Shown: positions 11,707 to 24,856, numbered from the stretch's first letter. The stretch is DNA of 64,000 bases from Polytrichum commune (GCA_950295325.1 OX485803.1:18414001-18478000); one strand, 5' to 3'. The notes: generated by a model not told the origin, from the letters alone. Numbers and translations: made by a program.

Positions 11707-13970
11707 ATGGCGATGGCGGGAAAGCGCAACGCAGGAGCAGGTCGAATGCTGGCTGTGGCCGCAGGGGCTGCAGCGGCCATGGCCGCCATCTTCGCCAAGT
11801 TTGCGTCCCCAGAGGTTTGCATTCATGGTTGCGAGCTCTTTGATCTTCTGAATTGGGAGTTACCCAGTTTTGTTCCATACGGGGATAGGTACCTGGGCCC
11901 AGATGACGGGGGTTTTAGTGATTTTGCACTAATCTGAGAGATCATTCTGATTCTAAGAGTTCCGATCGGACATTTGAATTTGGATTTCTCTTGCACCTAG
12001 GTCACACATTTGTAGAGGGAGAGGTTGTTTGGGGCATGTTCAGATTTCAGAATTCAGCTACTGTATGTTGTCGTCATTTGTTTATGTATTGAAGCATGGC
12101 TTTCATAGTCATAAGATACGACATTGCCTAAAGTAAGTGCATTGTTAAGTTGGACGTTCGTATGAGCTCTCTAACTTAGCTCGGATGCTGCAAAGGTGGG
12201 ATTTACCCTCAAAGGAATCTTCAACAGGAATCAAGTACCCTAATTACATCTGCTCATTTATGCTCTCGACATGTTCTCGATACTACATAAAAATGATGCT
12301 CTGGCTAACCAAGAGACATTCAAACAAATTTTTCCTAACCACATCTGTGCTGAAATTAGTACAATTTTTTTCCTAACAGTGCGGTTTGCATATAATTATT
12401 CGGCACTCAGAGCGTGCCCACGACACCGCGCAAATTTTCTTTGCTACTATCGGCTTTTCAGGCGATAAAAGTTATGATGGCATGCCTGTCCCTCCATTTA
12501 TACAAAAGATTGCTTGCTGTCCACTGCCTCTCTTTGGACGTCTTGACCGAGTAAATGTTCTCATATTCGCCCGGCCAATGCCTCCAAAAGAGGAACCCAC
12601 TAAGTCATAATCGGTGGGCAATAATGAATTTTGCTTACATACGGCAAGACAAACATGCCATCATACTGTATAAAGCCTCAAAAGCCGATGGTAGCGAGGA
12701 AAATTATGATTATTTATGGTGAGACAAACATGTTCTCATGCCTTGTAAAGCCTCAAAAGCTGATTGTAGCCCGGTGTAGTGGACTCACGTAGGGAAATTG
12801 AAATCTTCACAATGCAAGAGTGTGTGCACATAGTGTCTTCTTGTACAAGAGGTGTGGTTTAAACTTAAGGCCTTAACCTGGATCCCATGGAAACTCCAAA
12901 GTTAAGCCGCACCCTACCACCTATGGTCCATGCAATCATTAGGGGGTATCCAGGTGAACCGTATATTCTGCTTGGAACCTAGGGGCTTGCATTTGGGGGA
13001 GATAGGTACCGGCCAGTTTGTGTTTAAGGTGATCACCTTCGAAAGGAGGCAGTAGTCTTCAGCAGCCTTCTAATTCTCGAAATGCTTGTTGGGCAATTAC
13101 ATATAGACTTAGACCAACTCGAAACTGAAGCAACACCATAATTCATGATTGAAGTCATCTTAATTTCTTTCTGCTTGTACAAGTTCCCTGACTGGTTAAG
13201 GGGTCTTAAGCTTTTATGCTTGTTTGGAGGTCGCAGATGAGATGGGAAGTTCGGATGGGCTGCTACGGAGGAGTGTTGGCCTGCAATGTAGCGATGTGGA
13301 CTCTTTATGTGCAGAGCCTTACCTTGCTCTCCTCTTTACAAGCCACTTGTTTCAACTTCGCAGCCAACTTTCTTCTGTCTGGGCTAGCCGGCTTCCTCCT
13401 TTTTGGTGAAGCCGCTCACTTTCAGGTATCCTCTTGTTTGAAAGGGTTTTTATCTTGTGCGCATGTGGCCCCTATTGTGGCATCCAATCCCACAGGCGAT
13501 TCTGACTGCTGGATTAGCACATGAATTGTCTCATCCAATTAGCAACTGCAAATCATAAAGAATATTATAACAAGTTTCAGAATCAAAGCAGAGATGCAGA
13601 AGTTATAGGAGGTTAAAGTACATATTCTCTATCTCTTTAACTGACATAGGCCCTCCCAATTTTGTAAATTATTGAACCTAGAATGGTGTCTATATTCTGA
13701 GCACATAGTCTAATTTTGTCATAACATGTCTTTTTGGTGTCTGTTCATAAGAACAAGCCTTCTCATGCACCACTTAAATGTAGTTCACTGGAATTTTGGA
13801 GACATTGGATCTTCCTCCATTCTAGGGCATTGCAGAAATTTTGACATCTTGTAACTGGTGGAATGTGGCAGTGGCTGTTTGGAGCATCACTCATAGTGAT
13901 GGGCATTACAGTTCTTAGTAATGCCGATGCCAGTGTGGAAGCCACCAAGTCTCAGATAAAGGAAGAGTAA
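11707..13970 (+). CDS. TMEM42-like small membrane protein (EamA/DMT-type)
   Basis: I model three exons: 11707-11814, 13237-13425 and 13872-13970, all in phase 0, giving 131 aa. Exon 1 starts at the ATG of MAMAGKRNAGAGR and ends in AKFASPE at a GT donor. Exon 2 carries ACNVAMWTLYVQSL and the LSGLAGFLLFGEAAHFQ segment. Exon 3 carries WLFGASLIVMGITVL and ends SQIKEE-stop. Four hydrophobic segments (about residues 14-34, 43-62, 72-92 and 100-114) match the four-helix plan of TMEM42. That family has the same order: a lysine-containing AK(L/F)A in helix 1, N-x-x-MWT in helix 2, and a LFGE/LYGE motif after helix 3. TMEM42 is an uncharacterised relative of the drug/metabolite transporter superfamily, so a transport role is inference only. 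Intron 1 (1422 nt) contains a loose 75-bp duplication near 12640-12770. Confidence 0.88.
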
Positions 13971-16900
13971 GGGCAAGTAAGGTGACTAGACATTAGAAGA
14001 TAGAGAGGGTTAAACATCACCACAACATTATCCACATGTATATATTTATTTGAGTGGTAATCCTGGTGGCTGTGAAATGATCGGGGGGGAGGGGGTATCT
14101 CTTTCACAGAACTCAAAGTAGTTTAGCATGCCGACGATAGTTGAATTGTTGACAACAACAACATTGACCATTTGCAAAGTAACAAAGATCGAGGGAATGC
14201 AGTGCCCTGTCAAACAAACAAACACTGGCCACAGTGCCACCCTAGTAAATCAGTGGAACATAGCCCTGCAATTTTGAAGATACCCATCAATCTGCAGTTG
14301 GTTTGAAGTGGTGAAGACTTCGTGCAGACCCACTAAAGCTTTCTCCAGCCTTTCTTGTTAAGATCTGGAGACTTGGTTAGCGAACTTTGACCCAAGACCT
14401 TTATCACAGACATTGAGCCCTGAATTGCTTGACAAAAGTTGTCCAATGCAAGTTGGATTTAGACTTAGACTAGAACAGCTGTAATTGATGACTTATACAC
14501 TAATTAAATGATGATTTTATTTGTCTTCCTTGTATCTAGCTGTATATGGTTCAGAGAAAATTGACACATTACTTCTGCATTTGATGGTGATGAAACACTT
14601 GAAGGCTGTGCAATGAAATCTTTCTAAGTACTGTGACCAAAGTCCTCATCTCCTTTACTTAGTAATGTAGTCAAAATCCCATGAAAGAGCTATGCTCAAA
14701 GAGGAAGAGCCAGAGACTAACCAAGATGCAACTTTGTGGGAGTTTTGAGGACTCTTGTGTTCACTTGTGTGGTACACGCCTGAAAGGTTTAGAAGCAATT
14801 CTTTGTGAAGATGGAAAAAACCTATTGTCATTCACCACGTCATGTGTAGGAAATTACCCTGAAGTCAGTAAGATTTTAAGAATGGATGCATATATCGGAA
14901 TTCACATATACACATCCTTGTGCTGCATTGCATTCCATAAATTGTACATACCCAAAATAAGGTTCTATTTTCAACATTCAACTTCAACACAAATCATTAG
15001 GATTGAATAGGTTCTAGGAAATGAAATGATGTTCGTGCATGGATGGCACTTACCAAGCTGTTTAGATTACAAGTGGAAGTACATTTACAGCTGAAGAGGA
15101 ACACTCAATCTCATTCTAAAAAGAATTTTGCAGCTAATTACCAACTCCTATGAGTAAGTTCTAAGTGATTCGTAAAATCTATTGTTTTCGATGGTACATT
15201 TGAAAGCAAAACATTTTTGGATTGCTCTCTAGTCTCAAGGTGATGATGTACACATAATCTGCCACACAGCCATCACAGCCAAGTGCGCAAACTCAAGTAC
15301 TGAAGTTGCTGCAGACGAAGGGAGACGAGCCGATAAAATTCTTGACAAACGCCTCTGCTATGCTTTTACCGTTTCCATCTGAAAATAAGAAAGGAAAGCC
15401 TCCTTTAAAATGAAGAAGCGGTGTCCAACTGCCGAGTGCTTGAAGATCACTCTTCTGAGAAGGTGAAGACTTCCATGAGAGGCCAATGCCAAAACCCATC
15501 ATAACTGCCAAACCATTCCCTGCATTTCCCACATCCATATTTCTCCCACAATTCAAAACATCATCTTTTCAAGTGAAGGTCTCCCAGTTTGTAATCAAGG
15601 AAAGCACTTGCTGTCCACTGCCCAGCCTCTGTATTGGTATTGAATCAAAGTCACAAAAATACACATGTCCATGCAAGGCTTTTCTGTACAGTAAAGTGGT
15701 CCCCCTTTTCAGTTGTGATTTTTTCATATATATCTCTAACTGATTGCAGTCACTGGCGCTTACCCATCAGTTAGATGTTCTTAGGGGACCATTGTTAAGG
15801 AAGGTCCAACTTGGCTCCTACACCTTCAATGTTAGCCGCCAACATTCACAAAGAACTGGCAATCTAACACTGGATAATACAAATGAGATGTGAAGACACA
15901 TCTCAGATAGATCACACTTCACAACTGTGAAACAAAGTGGGTAAACTCTCTCTACCTGCCAAGTTCCAGCTCCTCAAATTGTCATTTAACTCTACAAGGG
16001 GAACTTTGAATTCCAGTCAGGGGGTGTTTTCCCAACCAACCAACCGCCGCCGTGCTCAAAATAAAACTGAGAAAGCGAGATGCAGAAAACCTTCGGAACT
16101 TGACGAATCTAAGGCGTGCAAATAGGGACTCACGAGGTCGAAGTTGCTCTGTCAATGGACTTTGTTCCGTCAGCCAATTGCATAGTGCCCTGTAACGAGG
16201 GTGTTGCACCCACTTCAGGAGGTGGTAATGTGGATGCCATTTTCATATTCTCCCGAACAGCAGTCAGCAGCACATCGGGTCCTATTCTCTGCATTTACAC
16301 TACCAACCTGTTACCACTAGAAAGCCTCAAACAAGAAATTAAAATGCCACCTGTGATCAAAATGTTGCACTACAAGTCATCTATATGACTCCAAATGTTT
16401 CCTCATGCCTTATGAAGAAGTAGCACTTCAGGTGAAAATAGAATCAACCTAATCCTAAGTTAGAGTGGACAAAGGACACGATCCTAAGAAAATCATGGAG
16501 AGAATCAAGTATCTAGAAGATCTGCACCTAGCAAGTGAAGGAGGCCTCCCACGTCGAGAATTCCATAAGACGACCCTCTTGATTGAAAGCACCCACAAGA
16601 GAATTGAAAAACAGAAAGCAAGGCCATGACAAAAACATATATAATAGGGGACAGGGTTGGATAAGAGCAATTGTAGTGAGAATAAAAGAAGCACCTCTAC
16701 AAAGAAATTTGCAAATTTTATTCAATCCACAACTTTGCACAATTTGTGCCCAAAAATTACACCTTACCACCTAAATAAAAGTGCAGTGACTAACTTATGC
16801 TGAAGATATTGTCAAAACCTTGTCACCACATCTCCAAAACAAAAATACATGAAGCCCTCTACAGAACAATAACCGTTGTGCTGTTATTGACCTAAGACCT

Positions 16901-17148
16901 ACGCTGCATGGGAAAAAATGGAGAGAGGAAGATAGTCAGCGGGGGGGACAGTAGCACTGGCTAAAAGTTCTGTGGCAAAATTAAGACACATGTCAATGAA
17001 TCAAATGATTGAATGGCTAAATGGGAAGCACCTTCACTTCTCTTCAGACGAACAGCACTACTACTGCCACAAGAGCTTGAAGCTGAAAAGCCTTGAGACT
17101 AAAGAGATTGCAAAAAAATAGAGTGAGAGAATAATAATTAGTAGAAGT
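13971..17148. other. Intergenic DNA including the likely 3' UTR of the DeSI gene
   Basis: The last few hundred bases (about 16800-17148) lie directly after the DeSI-type stop codon on the minus strand and probably contain its 3' UTR. A candidate minus-strand exon at 16134-16288 is listed separately. A minus-strand frame at 15293-15556 (containing GNGLAVMMGFGIGLSWKSSP) sits after a plausible AG acceptor, but I could not connect it in phase with that exon. The rest shows no gene. Confidence 0.4.
16134..16288 (-). other. Candidate coding exon of an unrecognised gene
   Basis: On the minus strand a pyrimidine-bearing TGCAG acceptor opens a frame, RIGPDVLLTAVRENMKMAST followed by LPPPEVGATPSLQGTMQL. 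It ends at a consensus donor (TC followed by GTGAGT) in phase 2. The composition is protein-like and both splice sites are good. No start, stop or neighbouring exon could be fixed, and I do not recognise the family. It could be part of a small gene between 15.3 and 16.8 kb or a chance frame. Confidence 0.25.
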
Positions 17149-17811
17149 TTACAGGTCGTCATCATCTAGCTTAGGTTTAAAGTAAACCTCTTTAAAGCTG
17201 TCCCTCATCAAAGATTGTGTGTTGCCACTTGGTGTCGTAATTAAAGAACGCTCCTGATCACTCTCGCTCTCCACCATCTCCTTTCCTTCCCCAAAGTCTC
17301 GAACATTGTCCACACTCGGATGTTGCACTTCCGGACTGTTATCAGGTACTTGTAGACCCTCCGGCAACAAACAATTACACATATACCCTACCCTCGCAAG
17401 GCGGTTGACCCACCCAGGTATTCCTTTTCCTGTTAACCTTCGACAGACATCTTCTGAAAAATGGTTGCAGTTCTTCACTATGAGATGGTATGTGTCCCCA
17501 TTGTACTCATCTGCGCATTGCTCAATAAAGCTTCGAAATTCTGCTGCGTTGAGGTTTGTAGTTCCAAGATGTACTGAAGACCGATACGTAAAACCTGGGC
17601 AAGACTTGGGCTCGACTTCAAAAACTCCACTGGTAGCATAATCATGCGCCCCAAACGCATACTCAGCTCCATGTGCTTCAATACCCGAGTGGAAAATCCC
17701 TAAACCCACCCAGTAGACATATCCATTCATGGGAGTCAAGTCATACACATTTAGGTATACAGGCGCTCGACAATTAGGGTCTGATCCCTTGGGACATGTA
17801 GGGCCTGTCAT
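17149..17811 (-). CDS. DeSI/PPPDE-family cysteine peptidase
   Basis: A single uninterrupted 220-codon frame runs from an ATG (MTGPTCPKGSDPNC) to a TAA after KPKLDDDDL. The N-terminal two thirds is a PPPDE domain. It opens with PVYLNVYDLTPMNGY, continues with WVGLGIFHSGIEAHGAEYAF, which carries the catalytic His at residue 41, and then VKNCNHFSEDVCRRLTGKGI, which carries the catalytic Cys at residue 115. IPGWVNRLA is the usual end of the domain. Family members are papain-fold isopeptidases that act on SUMO or ubiquitin conjugates; plant homologues of the DESI1/2 type are intronless or have few introns. The C-terminal tail (about 150-220) is acidic and low in complexity, and typical of plant members. 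Substrate specificity cannot be read from sequence. The 5' UTR may be spliced, as no clear promoter is visible immediately upstream. Confidence 0.93.
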   Translation of the reverse strand: MTGPTCPKGSDPNCRAPVYLNVYDLTPMNGYVYWVGLGIFHSGIEAHGAEYAFGAHDYATSGVFEVEPKSCPGFTYRSSVHLGTTNLNAAEFRSFIEQCADEYNGDTYHLIVKNCNHFSEDVCRRLTGKGIPGWVNRLARVGYMCNCLLPEGLQVPDNSPEVQHPSVDNVRDFGEGKEMVESESDQERSLITTPSGNTQSLMRDSFKEVYFKPKLDDDDL

Positions 17812-18264
17812 ATCTCACAGCCTCTTCTTCAGTTGATAAGGGGAGCAATCATCAACACCATCCTGGCTGAATTTGTATTTCCAACTCCAGCAATGACCTA
17901 AATAGATCATTCATTCAATCTCCTGCTGCAGATTGACTCATTTCAGTCACAATTCCTGAGTGAAACACAGAAAGTGCTTGTCAGCACAGTCTATATGCAA
18001 CGTAAAAACCCAGTTGGCAGTATGGTTGTCATATAATTATCAAAGACTCAAAAATCATGTGCTAGTGTAAAAAGTGTGTCCCCACGTGAAGAGCAGATCC
18101 GGTTCAATTCAATCTGTGACAGTTCATAAACCCTTTCACTGCACCATCTTTGTTCAATCTCCCAGCGCACTAGAGAGCCCTCCAAAAACAAACAAGGAGT
18201 ACAAGAAATTACCAATTGATGACACAAAGATAGGAAGAATGCTGCCCAGTATAACCACTTCCCT

Positions 18265-18485
18265 CATGCTACCACTCCCTAGTTCGCATAAATGGACTGA
18301 TGTGAGGTTCGAGACCTTGATTTGGACTATGGACAGAACTTTGTGGACAACCAAATGCCATCGATTTTACCCTGATGCTACCACTCCCTAGTTCGCATAA
18401 ATGGACTGATGTGAGGTTCGAGACCTTGATTTGGACTATGGACAGAACTCTGTGGACAACCAGATGCCATCGATTTTACCCTGAT
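18265..18485. repeat. 109-bp tandem duplication
   Basis: Two adjacent copies (18265-18373 and 18374-18485), both containing CTACCACTCCCTAGTTCGCA and CATCGATTTTACCCTGATG, differ at only a few positions. The near-identity implies a recent local duplication. No function is evident. Confidence 0.92.
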
Positions 18486-19603
18486 GATCTTGACTGAAGA
18501 TAAGGATTCCAAACATGCGTAGCATTTGAAGGTAAGAAAATGACTTCATCCTAATGGAAGAAAAAAAACACAACTTCCTTGCAAGAAGCACCACCACAAG
18601 TACCCACATCTGAAACTCATCCTAAATCTTGAGCATCTTTCTGCACATGATGATTGCCTGACCCACCTCTCAAATGTCCCCCACCCGGAAGAAGCCCTAA
18701 CCTCAACATCGCGAAACTAGATGAAACAAAGAAACAGCCTTCTAGCTATAAAACCCCGACACCTCTCTGGAGAAAGAAGTACGGCCGTTCCTGTGTAAGT
18801 AGCCCTAATGCCCCTCGTAAGCTGCAAACAGAAGAAAAAAAACCCCGGACTGGATACTCTTGGACACAATAAAAAAATTGCACTAACTTCACTTCCCTCC
18901 GAAATTTGAAGCCCCTGTTACACTCCCAAAACCCCACTTAAACTCTTCCAGAAGAAATGAACAGCAAATGGCACTCCATACATGAATGTCACAAGGATTA
19001 CCTCTTGTAACGAGATTCATATAAGGAACTACCACAACCGGGATCTTTTCTCCCTCTCCACCATTTTACATCATGCCCCCCGAGGACAGACAGACAGAAT
19101 GGCAGAACCCAAGTGGTCCTTCCTGATGAACACAAAAGCTTTCGAGAAAAAGGAAACAAAAGGACAGCAACCGAGAAAATGAACACAGGATCGACCCGAG
19201 TGACGGAATCAAGCAAGCTAAAGCTAAAACTAAGCTCCCGAGGGTTTAGATTTAACACACCTTTTAAAAATAAAAATAAGACATCAGCAAGCAGCAGCTA
19301 AGTACGTAGTAGTGTGCACGACTTGGCACTGCTCTCAAGATGCGACGGTCACAAGATCGGACCGCTCTTACTAAACTATCATCTTAAGGTTTTGCTTGAG
19401 TCTACTTCTTACTTCCAACCTTCCGAGTTCGCATCTCTCCGTCCCGCCCTTCGAGATTGTTGCGAGACCGAAACCGGTGGGCAGGGGAAGGACAAGGAGC
19501 TGAAAAAAAGGTGGGTATCTCAGTTTCGGAACAGATTTGCGAAGCTGTGTGCTGCTGTGTAAAACCAAATCTTCGTTGCATCGTCGTTCGATCGATCGAT
19601 CGA

Positions 19604-19640
19604 GCGGGCGGGCGGGCGGGCGGGCGGGCGGGCGGGCGGG
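19604..19640. repeat. (GGGC)n microsatellite
   Basis: About nine consecutive GGGC units follow a short (ATCG)n run and are followed by further G-runs (GGGGGG, GGGCGGGGG). The plus strand has enough spaced GGG tracts for intramolecular G-quadruplexes. The tract lies about 1.8 kb upstream of the DeSI start codon in the only strongly GC-rich patch of the region. Confidence 0.9.
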
Positions 19641-22600
19641 CAGGGGGGCGGAATGGGCGGGGGCGGCGACAGCAGATGCGGAGTCCAACGTTGGGGAAGC
19701 ATGGGTCTCTCGGGAGGGGATGAACGTCTTCGTGCATCCTTTTTCCATCCGGTTGTGTGTCCACGTGGATGGGAATGGGTAGGTCTTCCTGGGGTGTGAT
19801 GGATGAACTGTGACTCATAGACTTATTTCATCCATATTTCCTTTGGATAAGTCGATGACGGATGGATGATGTCTGATGCGTTGACTTTTTGACCTAATGT
19901 CAAACCGCTTTGGGAACCCTATAAACCAGGGCACCCTTTGTGCAGCACTGAGCAAATGGCACCACATTAAATGATAGATAGGATGGTAGAGGCACCTATT
20001 TCCGTCACTTGAATAAAATTGAAGATATTAATAGGTATGTGGGTGTACATGGAATAAATGGGATGTGAAAGGCATGTAAATGAGTAACTCAAAGTCACGA
20101 TATAAGGTAGACAGACCCATTTCCAAAGTCCATATTCACGGCATAGGTCAACTTATTTCCAATAATTGGGAGACGAAAACTTGAGTACAATCAATACTCT
20201 TTTCAAGGAATCCAAATCCATGCCCTTTTACGTTTCTTTTTCCATCGCGCCGAATGTAATGTCAACATGTGTGATTCTTCACGGTTTTTCCCATCACATT
20301 AGAAAACGACATCTACATGTGTGGAACTTCAAGGCTTCATGGGATCTCCATGTATTAGGATTGGGGGGGGGGGGGGTAATTGGAAATGGATATGTATCTT
20401 GTGATTTTTTGTAGATGAGAAGCATAGGGACGTGTTATAGTCACATGATCAATCGCTCATCCGAGAGCACAAGGGTTATCATACCTCATTATAAACTTGC
20501 ATCCATGAAGGCACAATATCATCCATCATTCCCAACTTTTGTCCATGAATTGGCAGGTCATGACTGATAACCAACTTGAGTAGAGGGATGATTCATTGCT
20601 CTCATGGTCATCAGCCACTCTCCTCTTGCTAATTATATGGTCCATAGGTGCCTCTAAAAGTTATCGCATTCAATATTTTGAAATATGCAAGTGGCATCGA
20701 AAAGTTAAATGAGTTGTTTTAGCTTGTGAGCGATGTATTTGAAACTTACATGTGTTGAGAATGGGTGCATTTCTAGGCGACAGATAAGGTTCATAACACT
20801 TTTGGTTGTCTCTATCATACATGGAGGGTGACTCTGACTATAAATTATGAACCTTTATAGACGAGAAATTTGTAAAAGAAAAACAAATGTATACATACCA
20901 ACAGTAGGCTAGAAAATAGGCTCGTGTACTTATACCAAGCTTATGAATTTGGTGTGGTGATGCCTTCACCACACACACACAAAATATAAATCATGAAATA
21001 ACTAAACCTTTATGGGATGTACAAAAATGGGCAGGGTAAGTCATTTGGGACCATTACGATATGACAACAATGGATGAAAACTTACAAAATAAATGAAACT
21101 ATCATTGTCAATTATTCGCCAACCTTAAAGGAACCTTTTGTACATCTACTTATACTTCAAAATTCACAATAGCCTTTTTGAATGTACACACTAGAGAAAC
21201 ACAAAACCTCTCCCTTGCGTTTATTATATACACAAATGCCTCAAATAATACCCCTTTCTACGCTCACATTAGTTCATCTGTGGTATGAAGAGTCCACCCG
21301 ATGAGCTATCATAATAGCTAGGATTTGCCATTTAAATATACTTGGACAAACCACTTGTCCAAACATAATAAAAGAGGTGCACTTGTGAGGGAAAAAACAT
21401 CAAACAACATCAACAAAAACAACAACCACAACTTCGAATGTTTGTATTCCATATTCATCAACCATCGTATATGTGTAATTTTGAAATTTAGTGTACGTCA
21501 TATTGGACATTGAAATTGTCCAAAAATCATGCATAAATCCAAATAGGCATGGGTCCCATCTCTATTATATAGAACTAACTTCTAGCCTAGTGTGTCATGG
21601 AGTCCAACTTGGCATGTGTTTCGACATTTTCACTAATTGGGACACTGAAGTAAGCAAGAAAACATGATCCACCCAAACATTCCTTGAATTTCCATGCGAT
21701 ACAATGGCATTAGATAAGTGAGTTGAGCTCAATGTCAATATGCTAGCTCCAAGTCGTTTGGAATTTATTTTGATGCAGTTCCTAATTACATCATGCATAA
21801 CATCCACCAAACAACCAAGCATGCTCTCCCGTAAGAGAGAAAAATGACACACTTGTAGAAGCATTAAGAGGCATGCATAACATTATTCAACCATGTGGGT
21901 CAGGTCCACAACCCTAGAATATGTCAATTATATCATGTGCAGTTCCCAAACAAAAGTGAGAATATTTGTTTATTGTTCATGCACTCCGACTGACACTTGG
22001 AACTTTGGGTGGAGTTATACTCTTGGCACTATTCACACGAAACGTTTTTCATCCTGGTACTATTCGCTGAAAGCACTATTCATAGGAACACTATCACTAA
22101 AAATACCATCATCATTCACAATATTCTTACTATTCATATCAACATTATCCATTATACACATTGGGATCAATTCCTTCTTATTTTCTAAGATTCTACCCAT
22201 GAATGTAAGATAGTGGAGGCCCAAATACTAAATATAAAATGGAACACAACCATGCAACTGAATAATGTTATGTGTATGCTTAAGTACGCAAAACATTTAG
22301 TCTAAACATGACTTCATTTGTGAGAGCCTTTGGTTGTTTAAATCCACGATTAAAAGGTAGTATGCTCGAGTTCCTAAAGATTGAAGAATGTTACGTAGTC
22401 TTTCAATTTAGGAAAGTGATGAATATATCTTGAAGGGGGAGAAGAGAGTGATTCGGATGATGGAGCCACTCATTCACCCCATCCCATTGCTCCTACAAGA
22501 TTTATACACTCTCTCTTTTTGACACCTAGGGAACCAATGAGACGTCGGCAACTTTTGAGGACTTCGACTTTTGAGGACTTCAACTTTTGTTGCCGCCTCA

Positions 22601-22692
22601 TTTGTCTACCGTGGTTGTAAGAGTGGAAGTCTTCCGACTAGAGCTCCAAGAAATGTACCATTTGAAAATACAATTTGTCAAACAAATACTAA

Positions 22693-23178
22693 GGGCCACT
22701 TCACACTATGGCCAAAGGTCGAGAGGCTGTCGATTTCTACCAATCAAGATTGCAAGAAACCAAGAATTCATTCTCTCGATCTTTTACACTAGAGGCCAAA
22801 GTCCAAAGGTTGTCACTCATCAAAATGCCTACATGGCAGTACTTTTTGACCAAGGCGACGGACTCTCAAAGGAAGTTTGGGCCGGACATGAATGAAAACC
22901 CAAACTATCAATTTTTATTTTTCTTCATAAAAATATTAAAAAAATTGAAAAGATATTGGGTGTTAGATTGGAGGGGATGTTTTGGGCAAAGAATAAAGTG
23001 GGATGCTCCTTCTTCCTTTGGGCTTGGCCTTTGGAGGCTTCACACTATGCGCGGCCGAAGGCTCCAATTCCTATATTTTATTGGCTATTTTTCAGCCCGT
23101 TTCTTTGGACTCTCAACAAATTTTGGCCATTCAATCCCACGGCCTCTCGACTTGGACGGCCATAGTGTGAAGCGACCC
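22693..23178. mobile_element. Tourist/Harbinger-like MITE (GGGCCACTTCACAC family)
   Basis: The element starts GGGCCACTTCACACTATGGC and ends in an inverted equivalent (GCCATAGTGTGAAGCGACCC). The homology continues inward (CGAGAGGC with CCTCTCG). TAA flanks both ends (22690-22692 and 23179-23181), as expected of PIF/Harbinger-derived MITEs. Length is 486 bp. The 157-codon plus-strand frame over it has no domain and is taken as chance. Two relatives occur at 25709 and 41563. Confidence 0.8.
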
Positions 23179-23408
23179 TAAATATCATGCTAAAAACAAG
23201 GTAACTCACTCGGAGGAGAGAAAATCGAGATGACTTTCTTTGAGCATGCTTGAAAATGTGATGTACTTGAGCAGTTCCATAACGTTCCTCCACTTTTGTC
23301 GTTGTTCCCTATATTAGGCTAGTAGGTACAAAAACATTGGTGATCGTGTAGTGCATGTGTTGCATGGATCTTTGCAATATTATATAGCACGTATAGGTGG
23401 TGGAAAAA

Positions 23409-23765
23409 CTACACTAAATATAATATTAATGTCACCAATTCTAATCGTCTTGCTCACAACTAAATATAAACTGCGGTTGGGTAACACTAACACCAAATGT
23501 TAACCCAACATTATTTGTTATTCCTTGTAATTTTTTTAGGATTCTAGATTCATACTGTTGCAATTACTGTCACTTACCAAGTGATTTTTCATCCAAAATT
23601 CAATCACCTGTGACGATATTTCATCACAAGTTGTTGACAAAAGAAGGGTAGGGTTTTGGCCAATGGATGAACTCATCCATCATCCATGACAATATTTGTT
23701 CACTTATTCATTAGAAGTGTCATCCGAAAAGTTACCATAGTGACACTAAATATCATATTTAGTGT
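23409..23765. repeat. MITE, CTACACTAAAT family (copy 2)
   Basis: It starts CTACACTAAATATAATATTA and ends TGACACTAAATATCATATTT plus AGTGT, the same termini as copy 1. The internal blocks (TGTCACCAATTCTAATCG, CAATTACTGTCACTTACCAA, GTCATCCGAAAAGTTACC) are collinear with copies 1 and 3. It carries an extra segment (GGGTTTTGGCCAATGGATGA) that copy 1 lacks and copy 3 has, so copies 2 and 3 form a subgroup. Confidence 0.8.
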
Positions 23766-23836
23766 GCCAAGATAGGTATTAGCAAGGAGAGTACCAAAAT
23801 GTTCACAAGCAACTATCCAATCAATCACCCAATCTA

Positions 23837-23861
23837 GTCTCTCTCTCTCTCTCTCTCTCTA
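23837..23861. repeat. (CT)n microsatellite
   Basis: Twelve or so CT repeats. Simple-sequence DNA. Confidence 0.95.
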
Positions 23862-24810
23862 TACTTTGTTTTACCTTAACCATAGATAAACTGAACTAGC
23901 AACTTACTTTAAACCCAAGATAAAGTTACTTTAGGGTTAGGGAAACCTCACCTAACAAATATCCACCATAGATATGCGAATGGGCATCTATGGCTACAAG
24001 GGATTACCTAAATCTATATTAAGAGGGAACGTCTAGTAGGACCTCCTCTTACTGTTTAAACTGTGGATGTTGTTTACCCTAAGTAACTTTTGGGTTTAGT
24101 GTAAGTGAGGCATAACAGTGGAGCTGGGAGGTGTATGTAACCCAACTCTCACCTTGTGTGCACATAGTTCATATGGCTAAGGAACATGTAGAATACCTCA
24201 TGGAAGTATGTGTATTCTTGATTTGCAAAAATATGTTTGTGCTGTACATTGTTGTGTGACATAGATAACAATTGGGTTCTGCTGTTATTCACCTCGTGTG
24301 CGTTACTAACCCTCTCTTTGGATTTGGTTGGTGGCATGGGCACAGGTGAGGCAGACCCTTCACAAGTATGACATCATCTTTAGGTTTTGCATATCAACTT
24401 CTATCAAAGAATATGTGTACTTAGGACCCAAACATTCTTTGATTAGGAATGTTGAACTACTTGTATGGCAATGATGAAACTTTGAAGTAGATATGGGTTA
24501 GATATATACTTGAGAATGATATGTTACGGATATGAAGTACTTTAGGGTATATGTATTGGTGATATAGTATGGGAAAACCATAGTAGCATTAGTTTACTTA
24601 TGGTTTTTTACTTTTTTACCAAGAAAATACATTGACCTTGATAGGATGATTGCTAAGCCTATGCACGGCTGTGGGAAATGAACCCACCCACCCTCCCGGG
24701 TTTTGTAAGGAACATAGGTATGCAAAAGAATGGAATGGCCTCTTGTTAAGAGGATGTGTTGCACAAGGACTAAGTTTGAAAGTAAGCTTAGCCAAAAGCA
24801 AGAAAAGCCC

Positions 24811-24812
<2 letters not shown>

Positions 24813-24856
<44 letters not shown>

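Larger units (their letters stand above)
17812..22692. other. Intergenic DNA upstream of the DeSI gene
   Basis: Several frames of 60-138 codons here overlap on both strands, especially across the GC repeat at 19604-19640, and show no domain. The part near 17.8-19.7 kb may contain the DeSI promoter and 5' UTR. A G-homopolymer of about 13 lies near 20364. No gene is recognised. Confidence 0.5.

Noticed and set aside
19371-19818. Minus-strand frames of 125 and 138 codons with Pro/Ala/Arg repeats
   Set aside because: The repeats are translations of the (GGGC)n microsatellite, and several frames and both strands are open there.
22708-23181. 157-codon plus-strand frame
   Set aside because: It lies almost wholly inside a TAA-flanked MITE with inverted ends, has no domain, and overlaps other frames of similar length.
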